Shown: positions 45,386 to 57,823 of the stretch, in pieces
Numbering within the stretch: position 1 is the first letter of the stretch
Layout: each line of letters opens with the position of its first letter
Source of the DNA: Gnetum montanum
Lineage: Eukaryota; Streptophyta; Gnetopsida; Gnetales; Gnetaceae
DNA length: 64,000 nt
NCBI GenBank assembly: GCA_015680685.1
Contig: MNCI01037820.1
Span: forward strand, 870,530 to 934,529
Reading direction: 5' to 3'
The notes under the pieces: generated by a model
Told to the model about the DNA's origin: nothing
What the model saw: the letters and a program-made list of their open reading frames with translations, nothing else
Databases searched by the model: none
Program-made: the position numbers and the translations under genes

Positions 45386-46800
45386 AAGATCAATTATTAG
45401 TAAGGTTATTGAAAGAAGTTCAATTATTTCATACCTTACTCATTGCCTTTAATAAATCTTGAATTTTTTGCTTTGTATGATTTTAGAATTAGAAATTTTT
45501 CAAGGAAGTTGCCCTAAAAGTTTAATATTGGACCTAATTTGTTTAGGTGACACATAAAAGAATATGTAATGGTTTTGAGGAATGTTTGATAAAATGATGA
45601 CAAAGGAAAGGATAGATTTGACAATGAAGTACTCAGAGGATATAAAATGATGTGGTGATGTGCAAAAAGTACAAATTAGAAAAGTCACACAGGTGGATCC
45701 TTCCCAAAGCAAGTTCCAACCTATAATGCCCTTGCGTAACCACACCTTAAAATGTCCGTAGGCACTAGAAGGGTTAAATGTAATCTACACTGATGCAACA
45801 AAACACACACATGTAGATACCACCATGATTAGGTATGAATTCAATGCTACACAAGACATGAGTCAAAAATACATGAATAATGAGATATGATGAATCAAAG
45901 AAGGGATTCTAGAGATTGGGATGTGAGGTAATTGACTCAGGGCACAATGAATCTTGAGTGTAGGGCATGATTAATGTGTCATTAGCCCATCATTCCAAAA
46001 TCAAGACCAAGTCCATTCCTCCAATCAGTGACATCACATTGTTTCATCCAATGATGGACAACCATAAGTTCACCATGACAGTAAGGAGTATGATCACTAG
46101 GCATTTTGTCCAAAGGAGGAGTGATTTGGAATCTGTAGCACGCACACAAAAATTTTCTTTGATCTTTTCTTGTGTGGTCCATCTTCTCTTTTTTTTTTTT
46201 GTTTTTTGTTTTTTTTATGGATTGGCACTTTGTCCTTCCAATAGTGAACCAGAGAAGCCACCAACCTTTAGGCATGGGTAAATGTCTCTCCAGTGGGACC
46301 CCTAGAATAGCATTGAGTTTCTATTGAGTGCCTTTATTACTCTTACTCCCATTTTTTGTTAGATCTACAAGGATCTTAGTACAACCAAGTTGCATGATAG
46401 CACCTATAGATGTCACCAAAGAGAATCCACAAGTTCACTTGATGTCACACCTTAGCATTCCCTCTTAGTCCATAATTTTTTATTCTAGGCACAATGAGCA
46501 CAAAATTACTTTTAAGTTTCATGATGACAAGAATATCATCATTCCTAGAGTAGAACCTCTTATTAATAGAATGGTTGGGTGGATGTGGTGGGTTCGCTAT
46601 CCAAATAATTAATCACCTGAGACTTGATAGCATAGAACAACACCTCAACCGATGAGTCACATGAGTGTTTTATTCATAGATGAGATTACTCACAAAAAGA
46701 CAAAAAAGACAAAGACAAAAAAATAATTTGAAAGATGAAAAACTAGAAAATAAAAAATTGTAAAATTAAAGAAAAGGAAAACATTTATTAATTTTGCTGT
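45386..46800 (-). other. conserved non-coding core of element B
   Basis: It is collinear with 35294-36950 in A. No coding sequence is seen. It contains a plus-strand poly-T tract (46185-46220). Confidence 0.55.
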
Positions 46801-46836
46801 TGTTAGAATGGGGGATACCCCCCATAACTTAAACGG

Positions 46837-48976
46837 TTAAGCATAGCTAGAATTAATAAATGGAAAGTGGGGATCCTTGCATGTTGGAAATATTGAGACC
46901 CAATCATACTTACCCCATTGGGGTTCACACACTTGATTAGAGTTGACATAGTGGGGCAAGTTATACAATGTGGTTAATTTATAAGAAGTTGACCCACTAT
47001 GGTACTTGTGACCGTAAGATGGCGTGCAAGGACCAACATGTCTCCCCATGTGGCAATATTCATTGGGCCCCATGGTTGTTGGAGTGTTGATTGGTGGCCT
47101 AGATAGAGTAACAGGAGGCATTGAGTTCAAGGAGGTAGATGCATCACAACATTGAACTTGTGCTAAGTTGGAGGATGCAGTGGTTTTGGAACTGTGCTAT
47201 CTCTTTCTATGGTCCTGCCTAAAGAAAGGACACTTTCAACTTGGTGGAGGGTTCCCACTACTATTGACAATAGCAGCACAAGTAACTTTTGTGGGTTGAT
47301 GCTATGGTGCAAAACCTTTTGGCACAACTAGTGGCAATGTAGAAGAAGGTGAATGATGAGAATATTGAGTGTGAAGAGAAGTGTAAGAAACATGAGGTGG
47401 TGATCTTGTTGGAGAGGACATGGGTTGATAGTACTCAGGAGAATGATAACGATGTGGTGAAGTAGAGGATGATGATCTGGTTGGAGAAATAGGGTGTTGA
47501 ACATAGTAAGCATTTGGCGTTGGGACATACAAAGGATATGGTCAGGTTGGCGATGGCCTCCCCCATGACTAGGGCTTTTGCCATTGTGGTTGAACTCGAT
47601 ATTTTTGTATGAAATCTAGATGTAAGATTCCTCCCCAATGCTCATTTAAATGTGACAAAATTGGGCATTGGCCTTTGGGGTGATCGTACAAAAAAACGTT
47701 GCATTGATATGTGAAGTTGTCCGTTGAGTTCTCATTCTTATTATCTTCTACCCTTTGTTCTGATTGTTGCATGGTGTCTTGTTCTATTTCTTGATTTGGC
47801 ATAGTTGTATCTCTACTATTGTTAGTATATTCTCCATATTTTTCATGCACCCACTCTGTCATCTTATTAATCTTTGCCTTGAGTTCATCTAGTGATTGTT
47901 GCATTGGCAAAGGTAGAAATGGTTGCACTTCCTTAAGGTGAGCTATTTTCTCCTCTTTATGGCTATGGACCTTTGCTAATTTGAGATTTTGATCCCGTTG
48001 AGAGCTTTCAAAATTCTCCCATTTAGCCATTTCACCTTCTTCTTTTGCTACCCATTGGATAAGCTCTTGGAGTTGATAGGTTCATAGCTCATACAGTTGA
48101 CTTGGGGCATACATCCTTAGGGTTTCCCTTGTTTCATTACAAATCCCATCTATGATATGGTACATTAGCCTTTCCTCGAAGAACCCATGGCCTCAGCAGT
48201 TGTTTAATAGTGCATAATATCTATCTAAGGCCATGTCCAAGGGTTCATGTTGCNNNNNNNNNNNNNNNNNNNNNNNNNNNNNNNNNNNNNNNNNNNNNNN
48301 NNNNNNNNNNNNNNNNNNNNNNNNNNNNNNCCATGCACAAGCATCATGGAAGGCTTGTAGATGATGTTGGGGGTCTAAATCATAGCCTCCTGAAAACTTA
48401 GGAAAGTTGTTTAAGTCAAGCTTGGGTAGATGACTTTCCTTACAATGCCTACAGGATATTTGAATAGCCTCTTGTATTTTTGTTAAGCTTGTAGTGGCCA
48501 GTAGGGGTTCATCATCACTAAGTAGGTTGTGAGTTTTTGAGTTGGGATGATGTTGTCCTTGTTCATGTTGGCGTTCTTGATTTTCTTTGTGAGCTCGATT
48601 TTCTATGCCAATCCCTTGAAAGATAGTTATTCATGTCACAATCTAATGTTGAAGGAGTAGAGGAAGAGAAGGAGTTGTAAAACTTGTTATGACTTTTGTA
48701 AGTCTTCCAATCATCCCCAAGTAAGTTCTTGTTAGTTATTGAGAAGGTCCTAAGACTTACGGGCCCCCTCGTTCTATGGGATGTCCCATCCTCACTAGAG
48801 GTGCTAGAGTTGGATGACAAGAGTCCTTGAGTATCATTGGGGTGCTCATGATCATAGGAGACCCCTGTATAGGATTGAGTACTCCTAACTTTGTCTTCAT
48901 CATCATATATTTCATTGGTTCTCCAATGAATTGCCTCGCTAGTTATGGCATGGTCATAGTCTTGTGAGAGAGACAT
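46837..48976 (-). pseudogene. gag of element B, with assembly gap
   Basis: The start ATG is at 48976 (M-S-L-S-Q-D-Y-D-H) and the first 137 codons are open. The capsid core is interrupted by unknown bases at 48254-48330. Comparison with A predicts about 197 bp there rather than 77. The zinc-knuckle-like block (near 47670-47700), the L-N-E-H-W-G-G block, the P/S-rich linker and the M-G-P-N-E-Y-C-H C-terminal block follow as in A, with stops. Confidence 0.8.
48254..48330. other. assembly gap (77 N)
   Basis: The run of unknown bases sits within gag of B, starting exactly at the codons upstream of an H-E-P-L-D motif. The lone N at 687 in element I follows the same motif. Confidence 0.95.
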
Positions 48977-49088
48977 TGTTGTGAATCATGTGTGACTTAG
49001 TTGAAATTAATTTCTTTTCTAAAAGATATCTCGTGAATACTTTGTTACAGTGATCTTGTATGACATAACTAATTTAGATAACTAGCAC

Positions 49089-49108
49089 CATCCCTGGCAA
49101 TGGCGCTA
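49089..49108 (-). other. primer binding site of element B (tRNA-Asp type)
   Basis: On the minus strand the sequence is AGCGCCATTGCCAGGGATGG. It matches the tRNA-Asp-complementary site with three transitions. Confidence 0.8.
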
Positions 49109-49109
49109 A

Positions 49110-50184
49110 TGATGAGTGGCGAGGTACCCCTACACTCAACCATATGAATACGAGCGTTTCACACACGATTTGGTTGAACTCCACAGATGGGCTAGTTGTG
49201 GCATCTTGATAGTTACTCGTTGATCGCAGTCTGTTGTCTTTCCACATGGACTAGTATATGCTTTGTCACATATGGTTTAGTCTAGAGTGAGGTGTATGAT
49301 GTGGTTTCTAACCTAGTGCTACTCCTAGAGGCAATGGAAAATAACTTCAATTAAGCTAGGAGGAAAAGGGAGAAGAGAATCTAAGCTAGCCTAAGTGCGA
49401 TGAGCATCCATCCTTAATCATCCATATGCATCTTGGACCTCATGCATGACTACTACTGGGATTACCAAGCGTAGATCCTAGGTACACTACTGGGTTACCA
49501 AGTAGTCACACTTAAATGCTCATGATTAAGTAGTACTCATTCTGCATTTAAGGAGTTTAGGGTGAAAAGATATTAACTATGGAAGCAATAAATAACAATA
49601 ACAATTAAATAATTAAACTAAGTGAATGCTGCAATGATGAAGTAATCTTGATCTTTATTTCTGGTTATGTGCGTGTGCATGTCCAAGTACGTCACACTCG
49701 AATAAAGGTGTCATACAATTACAAGCATCACACTGTGGGCATGCACTTGGGAAAATAGTCTAACTCCTACGGAAAAAAATGGCAAGAGCTTCGCTACAAC
49801 TAACTCAAAAGATGCCTAAGTGTGACAAGTGCACACTTATTTATATCTAGAGACAGACACTGCGTTAATGAGGCCGCGTAAACGCATGGATGGATGCGTC
49901 AATGAGGCCACATATACGGGGTTGCATATACAGGGCTCTGTCGATGCGGCCTAGTTGACGTAGGTCCGATATGAAGGGTTTGATGTCGGGACTCATCTGA
50001 TAACAGGGGTCCAATAACAGGGGTCCGATATTAGCACCTGGTTAACAAGGGTCCGATAATAGGGGTCTGATATTAGCACCTGGTTAACAAGGGTCCGATA
50101 TTAGGGTTCCGATAACAGGGGTCCGATATTAGCACCTGGTTAACAAGGGTCCAATATCAACACCTGGATAGCCACGATTCATTA
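49110..50184 (-). repeat. 5' LTR of element B (1075 bp)
   Basis: It runs from TGATGAGTGGCGAGG to GATTCATTA on the plus strand. The TATA box is near 49837-49845 (minus). The U3 outer end (about 49970-50165) is a minisatellite with ~42-bp units made of GGTCCGATAACAGGGG, GGTCCGATATTAG and CACCTGGTTAACAAG. It has no tRNA sequence, unlike A. Confidence 0.92.
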
Positions 50185-51479
50185 GACCACATGGGCTAAA
50201 CAAATTTTTGGAAGTTCCCATCATGAGTCATGATTAGATCATGAAAAAAGTGTCATTAGTTATGGTGGAATTATGGTTTGTTAAAAAAGCAGAGACCTAA
50301 AAGATAATGAGCTTTGGATGAAACTAGGATTAAACTGAACTTTCAATTAGGAAAAGATGATTAAAATTGTATTCATCAACCTCTTAAGGCATGAACTAAG
50401 GAAGTAAAAAAAATCAATGATATCCAATAATTACAAAGATGTTGGAGTGAGCGTAGTTTAATGAATTATGAGATCCTTGCAAGCTAGGAAGGTAGTAGCA
50501 AAAGCCTTTTTTTTCTTAATTATTAAATTCTAAAATAGTAAATCAACCACAAGTTGACTATAAGTTGTGACTGGTTTCATTATTGGACTATGATCTAGCC
50601 ATAAGTCATCGTGAATTTTTCTTATTCTTTACCATGAGTCATGATGTGAGTATAGTGATGACTGTGAGATGGTTGCAAGTCACAATTTGGGTCACAAATT
50701 CATCATGAGTCAAGTTTTTATCAAAGATGAAATTTTTGAGAGTCATCATGAGTGGCCTTCTAGATCATGGTGAGGTTTTGATCTATGTAGACGTGAAAAA
50801 ATAACAATTTTAGTCTTAAAAATTTAAAATCAAGGGCATCTCTATGCCCAATTCTTTATGAAAATAAGACTAAACATCAGATAAATGATAGATCTATTTA
50901 TGAACATTACATGCAAGGCTAATTAAGGAATAGTTGACAACATTTTCATATGGTTTATTCCCTTTTACAACTATACATCTAGAAATTATGAACAAAATAC
51001 TTCTCTCTTTGTAGGAGGACTTAGATTTTTAGAACTATCATCAAAGAGCTTCAAATATCAAATTACTCTTCCAATTATATCAAATATATAAACATCAATA
51101 ATGTAGCAAACTAGGCCTTTCCTTTCTCTCTCAATCTTATTATTGGCATTGGTGTCTCAGTCTTATTATTGGTATGGCAATCTTATTATTGGTATAAGTG
51201 TTTAGAAGCTATGATGTATCCTAAAAGGGACATTTTTATGAATTCATTGCAAACGTGAAAAGCAGTATGGATACCTAAACTTTTCGTCTCTCTCAATCCG
51301 ATTATTAATAATGATGTTTAAAAGCTACCATGTAATGTACTTTATGCCTAGTTCCTTTAGCCATGAACCAGCATGTCACTGACCTGGATGTATAGGTATT
51401 CTTTAATAAATTTATTGATTTTTTTAGATCTTTTATAACTCAGCAGCTTCCCAATCAAAGCCTGCCTGCTTTCTTTTCA
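50185..51479. other. spacer right of element B
   Basis: No gene was found. It continues the TCATGA-word-rich DNA seen at 17880-18147. A short tandem of TCTTATTATTGGTAT-type units lies at about 51135-51200. Confidence 0.5.
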
Positions 51480-52266
51480 GGTTCAACAGCGAGTTTATTC
51501 CGAATAGGAGGAGCAGAAGATCTGAGATGAGATGGTTCAAAATTTGGGATTTGGTTGGTCCGACTGCTTCACGAAATCCTGCAATTTTGCAAAACGTTTC
51601 TGAAAAGGTTATTGGATTTCACGCTTTTCACCCTCTTCATGAATGCCAGATGGTCCAAAAAGCAGAAGACACGCCAAGAAATTTTCCACATTCTTCAAAA
51701 TTTATGGGCTGCGTCGAGCCAGATCCTGGCGATGAATCACGAGGTTATGCACTTCATTCTTTTTGTATACTATATAATTAATGCCTTTTATTATGGTTTC
51801 AAGATCTCTTTTGGTGGAACCGCGCGTTGCTTTTTTGAGAACGGCTGGATTTTTGCAATACAATGCATTTGAAGCAATTGTCAATTTCTATGGCGATGAT
51901 GATGATGGACTCTTCTCTGGCAAGATTTCAATCTCTCGGTGCAGACCAACTTCCTTTAAGTGGTTCCAGGGAAATTGTAAAAACAGTAAATCAGTGGGCG
52001 TGTTAGGTTGCCCAAATCCTTCTTTCCCATTAAGAAATTTATTATTTAGCTCCGCGGTGAATCTCCCCGATAAATTAAGAAATTTGTTCGGTTTTGCGGT
52101 GGGAAATCTACACCGTAAATTAAAAAATTTGTTTGGTTCTACTGTGCTAAATCAGCACATTTGCCAATACTCCACTACATGCACCTTTTCCTTTGGACTT
52201 TTTTACTGGTTGCAACTTTTCCCTCAGTTTTTTGAATCTCAGAAAATTTTACTTTGTAAGGAATGA
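51480..52266 (+). pseudogene. possible exon or gene relic of unknown type
   Basis: Base composition rises and two overlapping open frames appear (51527-51781 and 51555-51872), followed by a third (51781-52266, 161 codons). A pyrimidine-rich TTTCTTTTCAG ends at 51479, like a 3' splice site. None of the three translations is recognisable. The third frame contains three in-frame 15-residue repeats (52032-52163). It could be an exon, an untranslated leader or part of an unknown repeat. Confidence 0.3.
52032..52163 (+). repeat. 45-bp tandem repeat with conserved hairpin, three units
   Basis: Units at 52032-52076, 52077-52121 and 52122-52163 share an AAGAAATTTGTTCGGTT start. A small hairpin follows: CGGTG/CCCCG (imperfect), CGGTG/CACCG and TGTGCT/AGCACA, around an AATC or AAATC loop. 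The 45-bp period keeps the reading frame. Confidence 0.75.
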
Positions 52267-55200
52267 TTCATTTGCAAATGATTCATTGAATATGATAAAT
52301 TTGCAAATGATTCATTGAATACACTTTTTTCTTTGATTTATTGAATTTTAGAAGATGCTAGACCTAGTCTAATTTAAGAATCTCACAACTCAACATCTCA
52401 ATAGTTTTATACTTGAGCAAATGCAGGAACCAAACATTCCCTAAAACACTTTAGCTCAAATGGTTTGTTATATGGCAGTCTAGTAACATTTTGGATTATA
52501 ACTTGACAAAAATTGAGGGAAAATAACTTGACAAAAATTGAGGGAAAAAAGCATAGCTAGAATATACCTTTTCCTCTTGGACAACGTACATAATCCGTTT
52601 TAAGTATATCCTGATCTGACAACCTGCTGTAAATGAACAATGGCACATCTACTCTGAATTGGTTCAATAATTTTGGAAGAAGTGTTGCAAGCAAAAGCAA
52701 ATCTTGTAGTGTTAGAATAGATTTCCATGGTTCACCTCAATGGTTGTGGGCACCGCTGGTCATATATTTTTGTAAATAGAAGAGTCTATAACCTTGCCCT
52801 GAATCTTTAGCTTTCTCCCTTTTCCATCTTGTTTCTTGAACCAAGAAATATAAAAAGTAATTCTAAAAAATATGTAATTCGTATGTTATGTATTATCTAT
52901 AATCCTTTTTCCTAATTTCATTGTATAGCTCATAAGCTGGACACCTCCATAGTTCTCATAGTTTTGGATGTCTCCCTTGTCGTCATAGATGGCTATTATA
53001 GTGTTTCTCCTCTAATCATCTACATTTTTCCATCCTCTTAAATCTTGTTCAAAAGATTTGCTAACTAAGCAACCCATATATTTTCATAAATCTTCATACC
53101 TCTCCATTGCTTTCCCACTCTTTATCTTCATAAAGATTTTCTTTACTTCAAATGAAAAAAATACAATATGTTAGCATTTGATTCCATGTCTTCAACTTCA
53201 TCTCCAGAAAATTCTTCATTAAGTAGCTCCTAAAAATATATCTTCCATCACTTCAAATTAGCAACAATCAACACATTGTTATTCAAAATCCTTAGGTACT
53301 CAATGTTGGTGATAAAATCCCAAAATCAAATACATCTTTCACTCTTAAACTTATAATATCTAATGGACATATCTTGCATATAACAAGATACTATAGCCCT
53401 AAAACTTTTTAACCTATTTGTAGATCCAATCAACAATCTATTTATTCATGTCATTCTTGATAAGGTAGAAAGCTTCATTGATGCTTTAGAAGTATTGTTT
53501 CCTTACATCATTTGTAAGATGCTAAGCTTGGTTAGGGTGCAATGCAAGGGAATGGCATTTAACCAAGTTCCTAATATGAGAGCTATTGGAATAATAATTA
53601 ATCTCAAAACAAAATTTAAAGACATTCATCTTCTTCCATCTAGGTTTGGTGTCCCCTTCCAATGCTCAACATCATTAATCCTCTATATTATTTTTCTCCT
53701 ACTCCTTAATTTGCCTCCAACTATGTTCTTGTTTATGCCTCCTTAACATCTCCTCATGCCCCTTCTTTTTCTACTCTTTTTCCCCCTCTCCTCATGTAGG
53801 ATCTTTTATTGGAGCTCTTCATTCAACACCTCCCTCTTAATCCTCTACCAATTATCTACTTGATATTTCTCTTGCATTTTGACATATTCTATGGTAATTG
53901 CAACCTCTTATAAAATCTAGTCCTTAGTTGTAGGCTATATAACCATTATCTTTTCATGAGTGACTTTCTGGATGCCTTTCATTCTATTCTTTTAATTAGC
54001 TTTGAGTCTTTTCATAGTTTCCTATGTAGTCTTTTGTATTCCTTCTTTCAGCCTAATTTTGAATTGCTACTCTAGTCAATCTTAAACAACTATCTTTTTG
54101 TCTATGTCAATAAACTTCTTAGAGGTAGTTGATGTCAAGGTTACAAACCATTGTGTGAGCATCCCACTATTTCTTGAAGTGCAAAAGTCCCCCATCTCTC
54201 ATTTTGTTGCTATTCCATAAAAAACAAGCGATGAAGAAAATATAGACCTAATAGTATAGTTGTTATAAACATTACTAAATCATCTTTCTCTTCATGACAC
54301 AAACTAGGTGATCTACCTTGCAACTTCCATAGAAGTGCTAAAGAGCTCTAGAAGAAAAGAATTAAACCAACATTCCTATATGACTACTTCACCTTCATAT
54401 ATGCTAATAAGTAATGAGTATTCACCTAATGATAATAGAATAAGTACTTTAGAAAGACATAAGCCATTGAGCTTTAAATAGTTTATGAATTTCACTAAAA
54501 ATCTCTCGCCCACATCAATGGCTTTCCATTACAACTACCACTTGTAGATATTAAGATTTCCTCAAAGAAAAAATCAAGAGCAAAGATCAAACCCTTGGAG
54601 GTATGAAGAATAATCTCATCCTCTATTAAGATACTAAGGTTTGGAGGAATGAAATCCTTCAAACTATGCATTTCAATATCCATGAGTCTTGTACTTTGAT
54701 CACACTAATGTCGAAAAAACACTACAACATTTAAACCATGTTCATCATATAAAAGAGATGGAATACACCCCAACCAACTAAAGTCAATAATTCTAGAAGT
54801 TATCAATTCTATAAAAAGGATTAACTGCCCAAATCAAAGGTGGGATTTGTATCCATGGTAACCAAAATTTCCTTCCAAAGTGAACATACTATTATAAGTA
54901 GCACAAATGGTTGGGTAGAGGTATCTACTAGAAGACGTGGTAGTTTTCAATTTTTCAAATGAGCCAAGCTATGATTGCTTGAAATCTATTATCATTTAAA
55001 TTTTTATTGTAACACCCTAATAACCTAGTCTAAGGCTTGAAATGTATTACTTAGAAAATGTATTAAGAAAATTTATAGTCAAAGTTGTAGACATCCATAA
55101 AATAAGCATAGAGGAACACAAACATTACAAAATTAAGTAAATATAGAATTATAATGCTAATAACTCCTTATGTATAAAACCTACCTTGTTCACTAAGCCA

Positions 55201-55612
55201 AAATACATGATAGCCAAACATTAATAACATAGCAAAAAGTAATATAATTTACAAATGAAATTGCAGCATAAGGCTACTAATGAACCACAAATACTATCCA
55301 AATAATAAGCTCCAAATTAACATTTCAAATCACTAACTTAAATATAGAAAAAGGTAAAATTAGGCCTACATCTAAGATAGGCAAGTACAAAATCCTCACT
55401 GCCAACCAAAGGACATTACAAAGCTCAAATACTAGTTCAACATTACAACTTAGAAATTACATAAAATTTTCAACTTAAGAAAATATCTAAATTTTAATCT
55501 AAGCATCAACTTCTTCAATTACTTCTCATTAGGTATTAGAATCTTGAAATAATTATAATATTGGTACATCCCTAGATATATAGTCTAATTAAAAATTTAT
55601 AATTTATCATTT
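52267..55612. other. AT-rich spacer with faint coding-like relics
   Basis: Local duplications occur: TTTGCAAATGATTCATTGAAT twice (about 52271 and 52301) and ACTTGACAAAAATTGAGGGAA twice (52501-52549). Minus-strand 53640-53960 has a Lys/Glu-rich, coiled-coil-like broken frame and 54683-54495 a 62-codon frame; neither is recognised. At about 55010 TGTAACACCCTAA resembles a plant LTR terminus, but no partner was found. Confidence 0.4.
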
Positions 55613-55680
55613 CCCACCAAAATTGAACCCATAACTTAGACCTTTCAAATCAAGAGTCTTACCACTAGGCTAACATCTCA
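55613..55680 (-). repeat. tRNA-related SINE-like head, copy 2
   Basis: On the minus strand the A box TAGCCTAGTGG fits the Pol III consensus. A B-box-like GGTTCAATTTT lies about 35 bp downstream. The sequence matches 5264-5336 at most positions. It is tRNA-derived but not foldable into a functional tRNA. Confidence 0.5.
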
Positions 55681-57714
55681 TTGTTTTTGCAACTACTTCT
55701 CATTACAAACACTTATTTCACTTAGGAGGTAAAAAAAAGGGAAAAGTTAATTCACATGATTAAGAAGGAAAAATAAATTATAAATACTTTAAAAGTTTTG
55801 GAACCTAGGATTAGATAATTGGACAACCATGCATAAATGTTGTTGCATCCAAAAATATTATCATCAAGCATATCATCATCATCATCATCATCTTAGTCTT
55901 GTTCTAACAAAGTGAGATTAGCTACATGAGTTCTTTTTCACCATTTGCATTTACAAGGAGTTAAATCTTTTTTTATTTACAATTTCTTCAAGTCATCTTA
56001 AATCATTGTTTTCCACGTTATTTTGGTATTCCTTTTGGTGGCTTTTGTGGAATACTGATGTAGCATTGAATGCATGAAAACATTAAATAACCAAAAAAAA
56101 TTTAATAATTTAATAATCAAATAGAAAATCCATCATCATCCCCCAAAACCTAGAATTTGTGAAAGCTAGTATCAAACTCTCAGTGTCAAAATGTCAAATG
56201 TTGGAATGTGCCCTCATTATGCATAATAAGTTTTTTTGGAATGAAATAGAATGAGCCTTTAGGACTTATTTGATGTTTCTTAAATCTTGTACCAAGATCA
56301 GCTTAGATGTCATCCTAGTTTCTATTATTCACTTAGTGTCCAAGTGCCTCCTCCATGCAACACTATTTCAAGATCAATGTAACATGCATTTCACTATTAT
56401 ATACAATAAAGGCTTGAAGATTTCCTTAAGGTTCCTTTAAAACTAACCAATCACTTCCTCCATGTTAGCTCTACCCAAATCAAATAGAGAAGTTGAGCTA
56501 ACATCTTAAGTGCTAATTATCCAACATAAACAAATATTATTGGTAAACAAATATATGCAAATAAGGAAACCTAGGGTAGTAGAAAAACATAACTAAATGG
56601 ATATCGAAGATTCAAATCAAATGTTGATGAGGCCTAAGTCTCATATATTGATTTTCAAACCTTCATTGATTTTAGTTTTGATTTCTTCTTCTTCTTTCTC
56701 CAAATTGATAAGTCAAAACTACATTTTGGACATTAAAACTTCATATGCTAAATCCTAATAGTTGAAGTAATCCTTTTCTTCATTGTTCCTTGTGCTAGCA
56801 TTTCTATGCACCATGTACTGAACACTATGATCTATATTGTAATTCCTAATATAAGTTGCAATGAAAGTCATGATGGTTGTATGACTTCCAAAAAGTGTGT
56901 TGAGGTTCACACCACTATCATGGATATCTTTGCCTTCTGGACACTAGACATCCAAGAAGAAATTAGGCCAAAAGGTCTACAACAAATTAAAAACCCTAAT
57001 GAATCAACTTAGAAAATTAGTAAAAATTAACAATATTCAAATTAGGTCAAAACTAAATAAAATTCATGATAAAATACTATCATCATAGTGGAAACTTAGA
57101 TTCAATTCCAAATTGTAGAATTATAAATCATAGAAATTTAAACTTGGTAAATGCATATCACAAAATGCATTTTGTTGAACAGATGTTATCAAAATGGAAT
57201 GTGCACAATATTCAAAAATCAAAAGTTCAAAAATGAGCATTATAATAAATTTCTCTACCTAATTGGAAGCATGTTCACAGAAATCCTTATGAAGTTAGGA
57301 TCTTCTAATTAGGCTTCAAGCCCTAAGTGGAGCCAACGTATTAATAATTGAATCCAAATGATATCTAAAATGGAAATCTAGAAAGGAAGCACTTACATAA
57401 ATTTTGAAGGCAATGTAAGCTTAACTACAACTTCTCTCTTATTTTTAATAAGATCTTCCTCTCTAGCTCTATCTCTTAGATGTTGGTGAAGCAAATGGAT
57501 GATTTCTAAAGGAAAGGTTACTAAGTATTTATACTCACAATGGCATGCTAGGGTCAAGCCAATGGGTGATTTAATGGGTGAAAAAATACATATAACCTAA
57601 ATCTAAAATTAACTATAGCTTTTAATCCTAAAAAGGATCAAAACCCAATGTTGGTCCTCCAAAAATTACAAGGTACTAATAAGTGAACTATTCCAAGGTC
57701 ACATGCTAACCATT
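55681..57714. other. AT-rich spacer
   Basis: No gene is supported. There is an (ATC)n microsatellite at about 55866-55892. On the minus strand GAGTATAAATAC near 57530 looks like a core promoter TATA box with a CT-rich leader downstream (57420-57500), but no downstream frame could be linked. Confidence 0.4.
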
Positions 57715-57823
57715 TGATGAATCATGGTTTGTCAAGTGTTGATATCGGACCCTTGACATCAAATCCTTGATATCGGATCCTTGACATTAGACCCTTATAA
57801 TCAGACCCTCGATATTGGACCAA
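57715..57823 (+). repeat. start of a plus-strand Athila-like LTR (F), cut by element D
   Basis: TGATGAATCATGG followed by GTTGATATCGGACCCTTGA is the reverse complement of the outer end of the D LTR (58690-58726). It is therefore the first 109 bp of a related LTR in the opposite direction, interrupted at 57823 by D. There is no polypurine tract before it, so it is a 5' or solo LTR. Confidence 0.65.

Larger units (their letters stand above)
18148..50184 (-). mobile_element. gag-only LTR element B, split by element C
   Basis: B reads on the minus strand: 5' LTR 49110-50184, primer site, gag, non-coding region, 3' ORF remnant, polypurine tract and a 3' LTR. The 3' LTR was split by insertion of C into 18148-19005 and 44551-44761. 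A perfect target duplication GACCA lies at 18143-18147 and 50185-50189. Without C the element is about 6.49 kb. It has no protease, RT or integrase. This matches the plant TR-GAG type of non-autonomous element (LTRs plus GAG domain only). Confidence 0.9.

Noticed and set aside
55000-57560. a further LTR element starting at TGTAACACCC near 55010 with a TATA box near 57530
   Set aside because: No matching second terminus, primer site, polypurine tract or coding domain could be found; only the short terminus-like word is visible.
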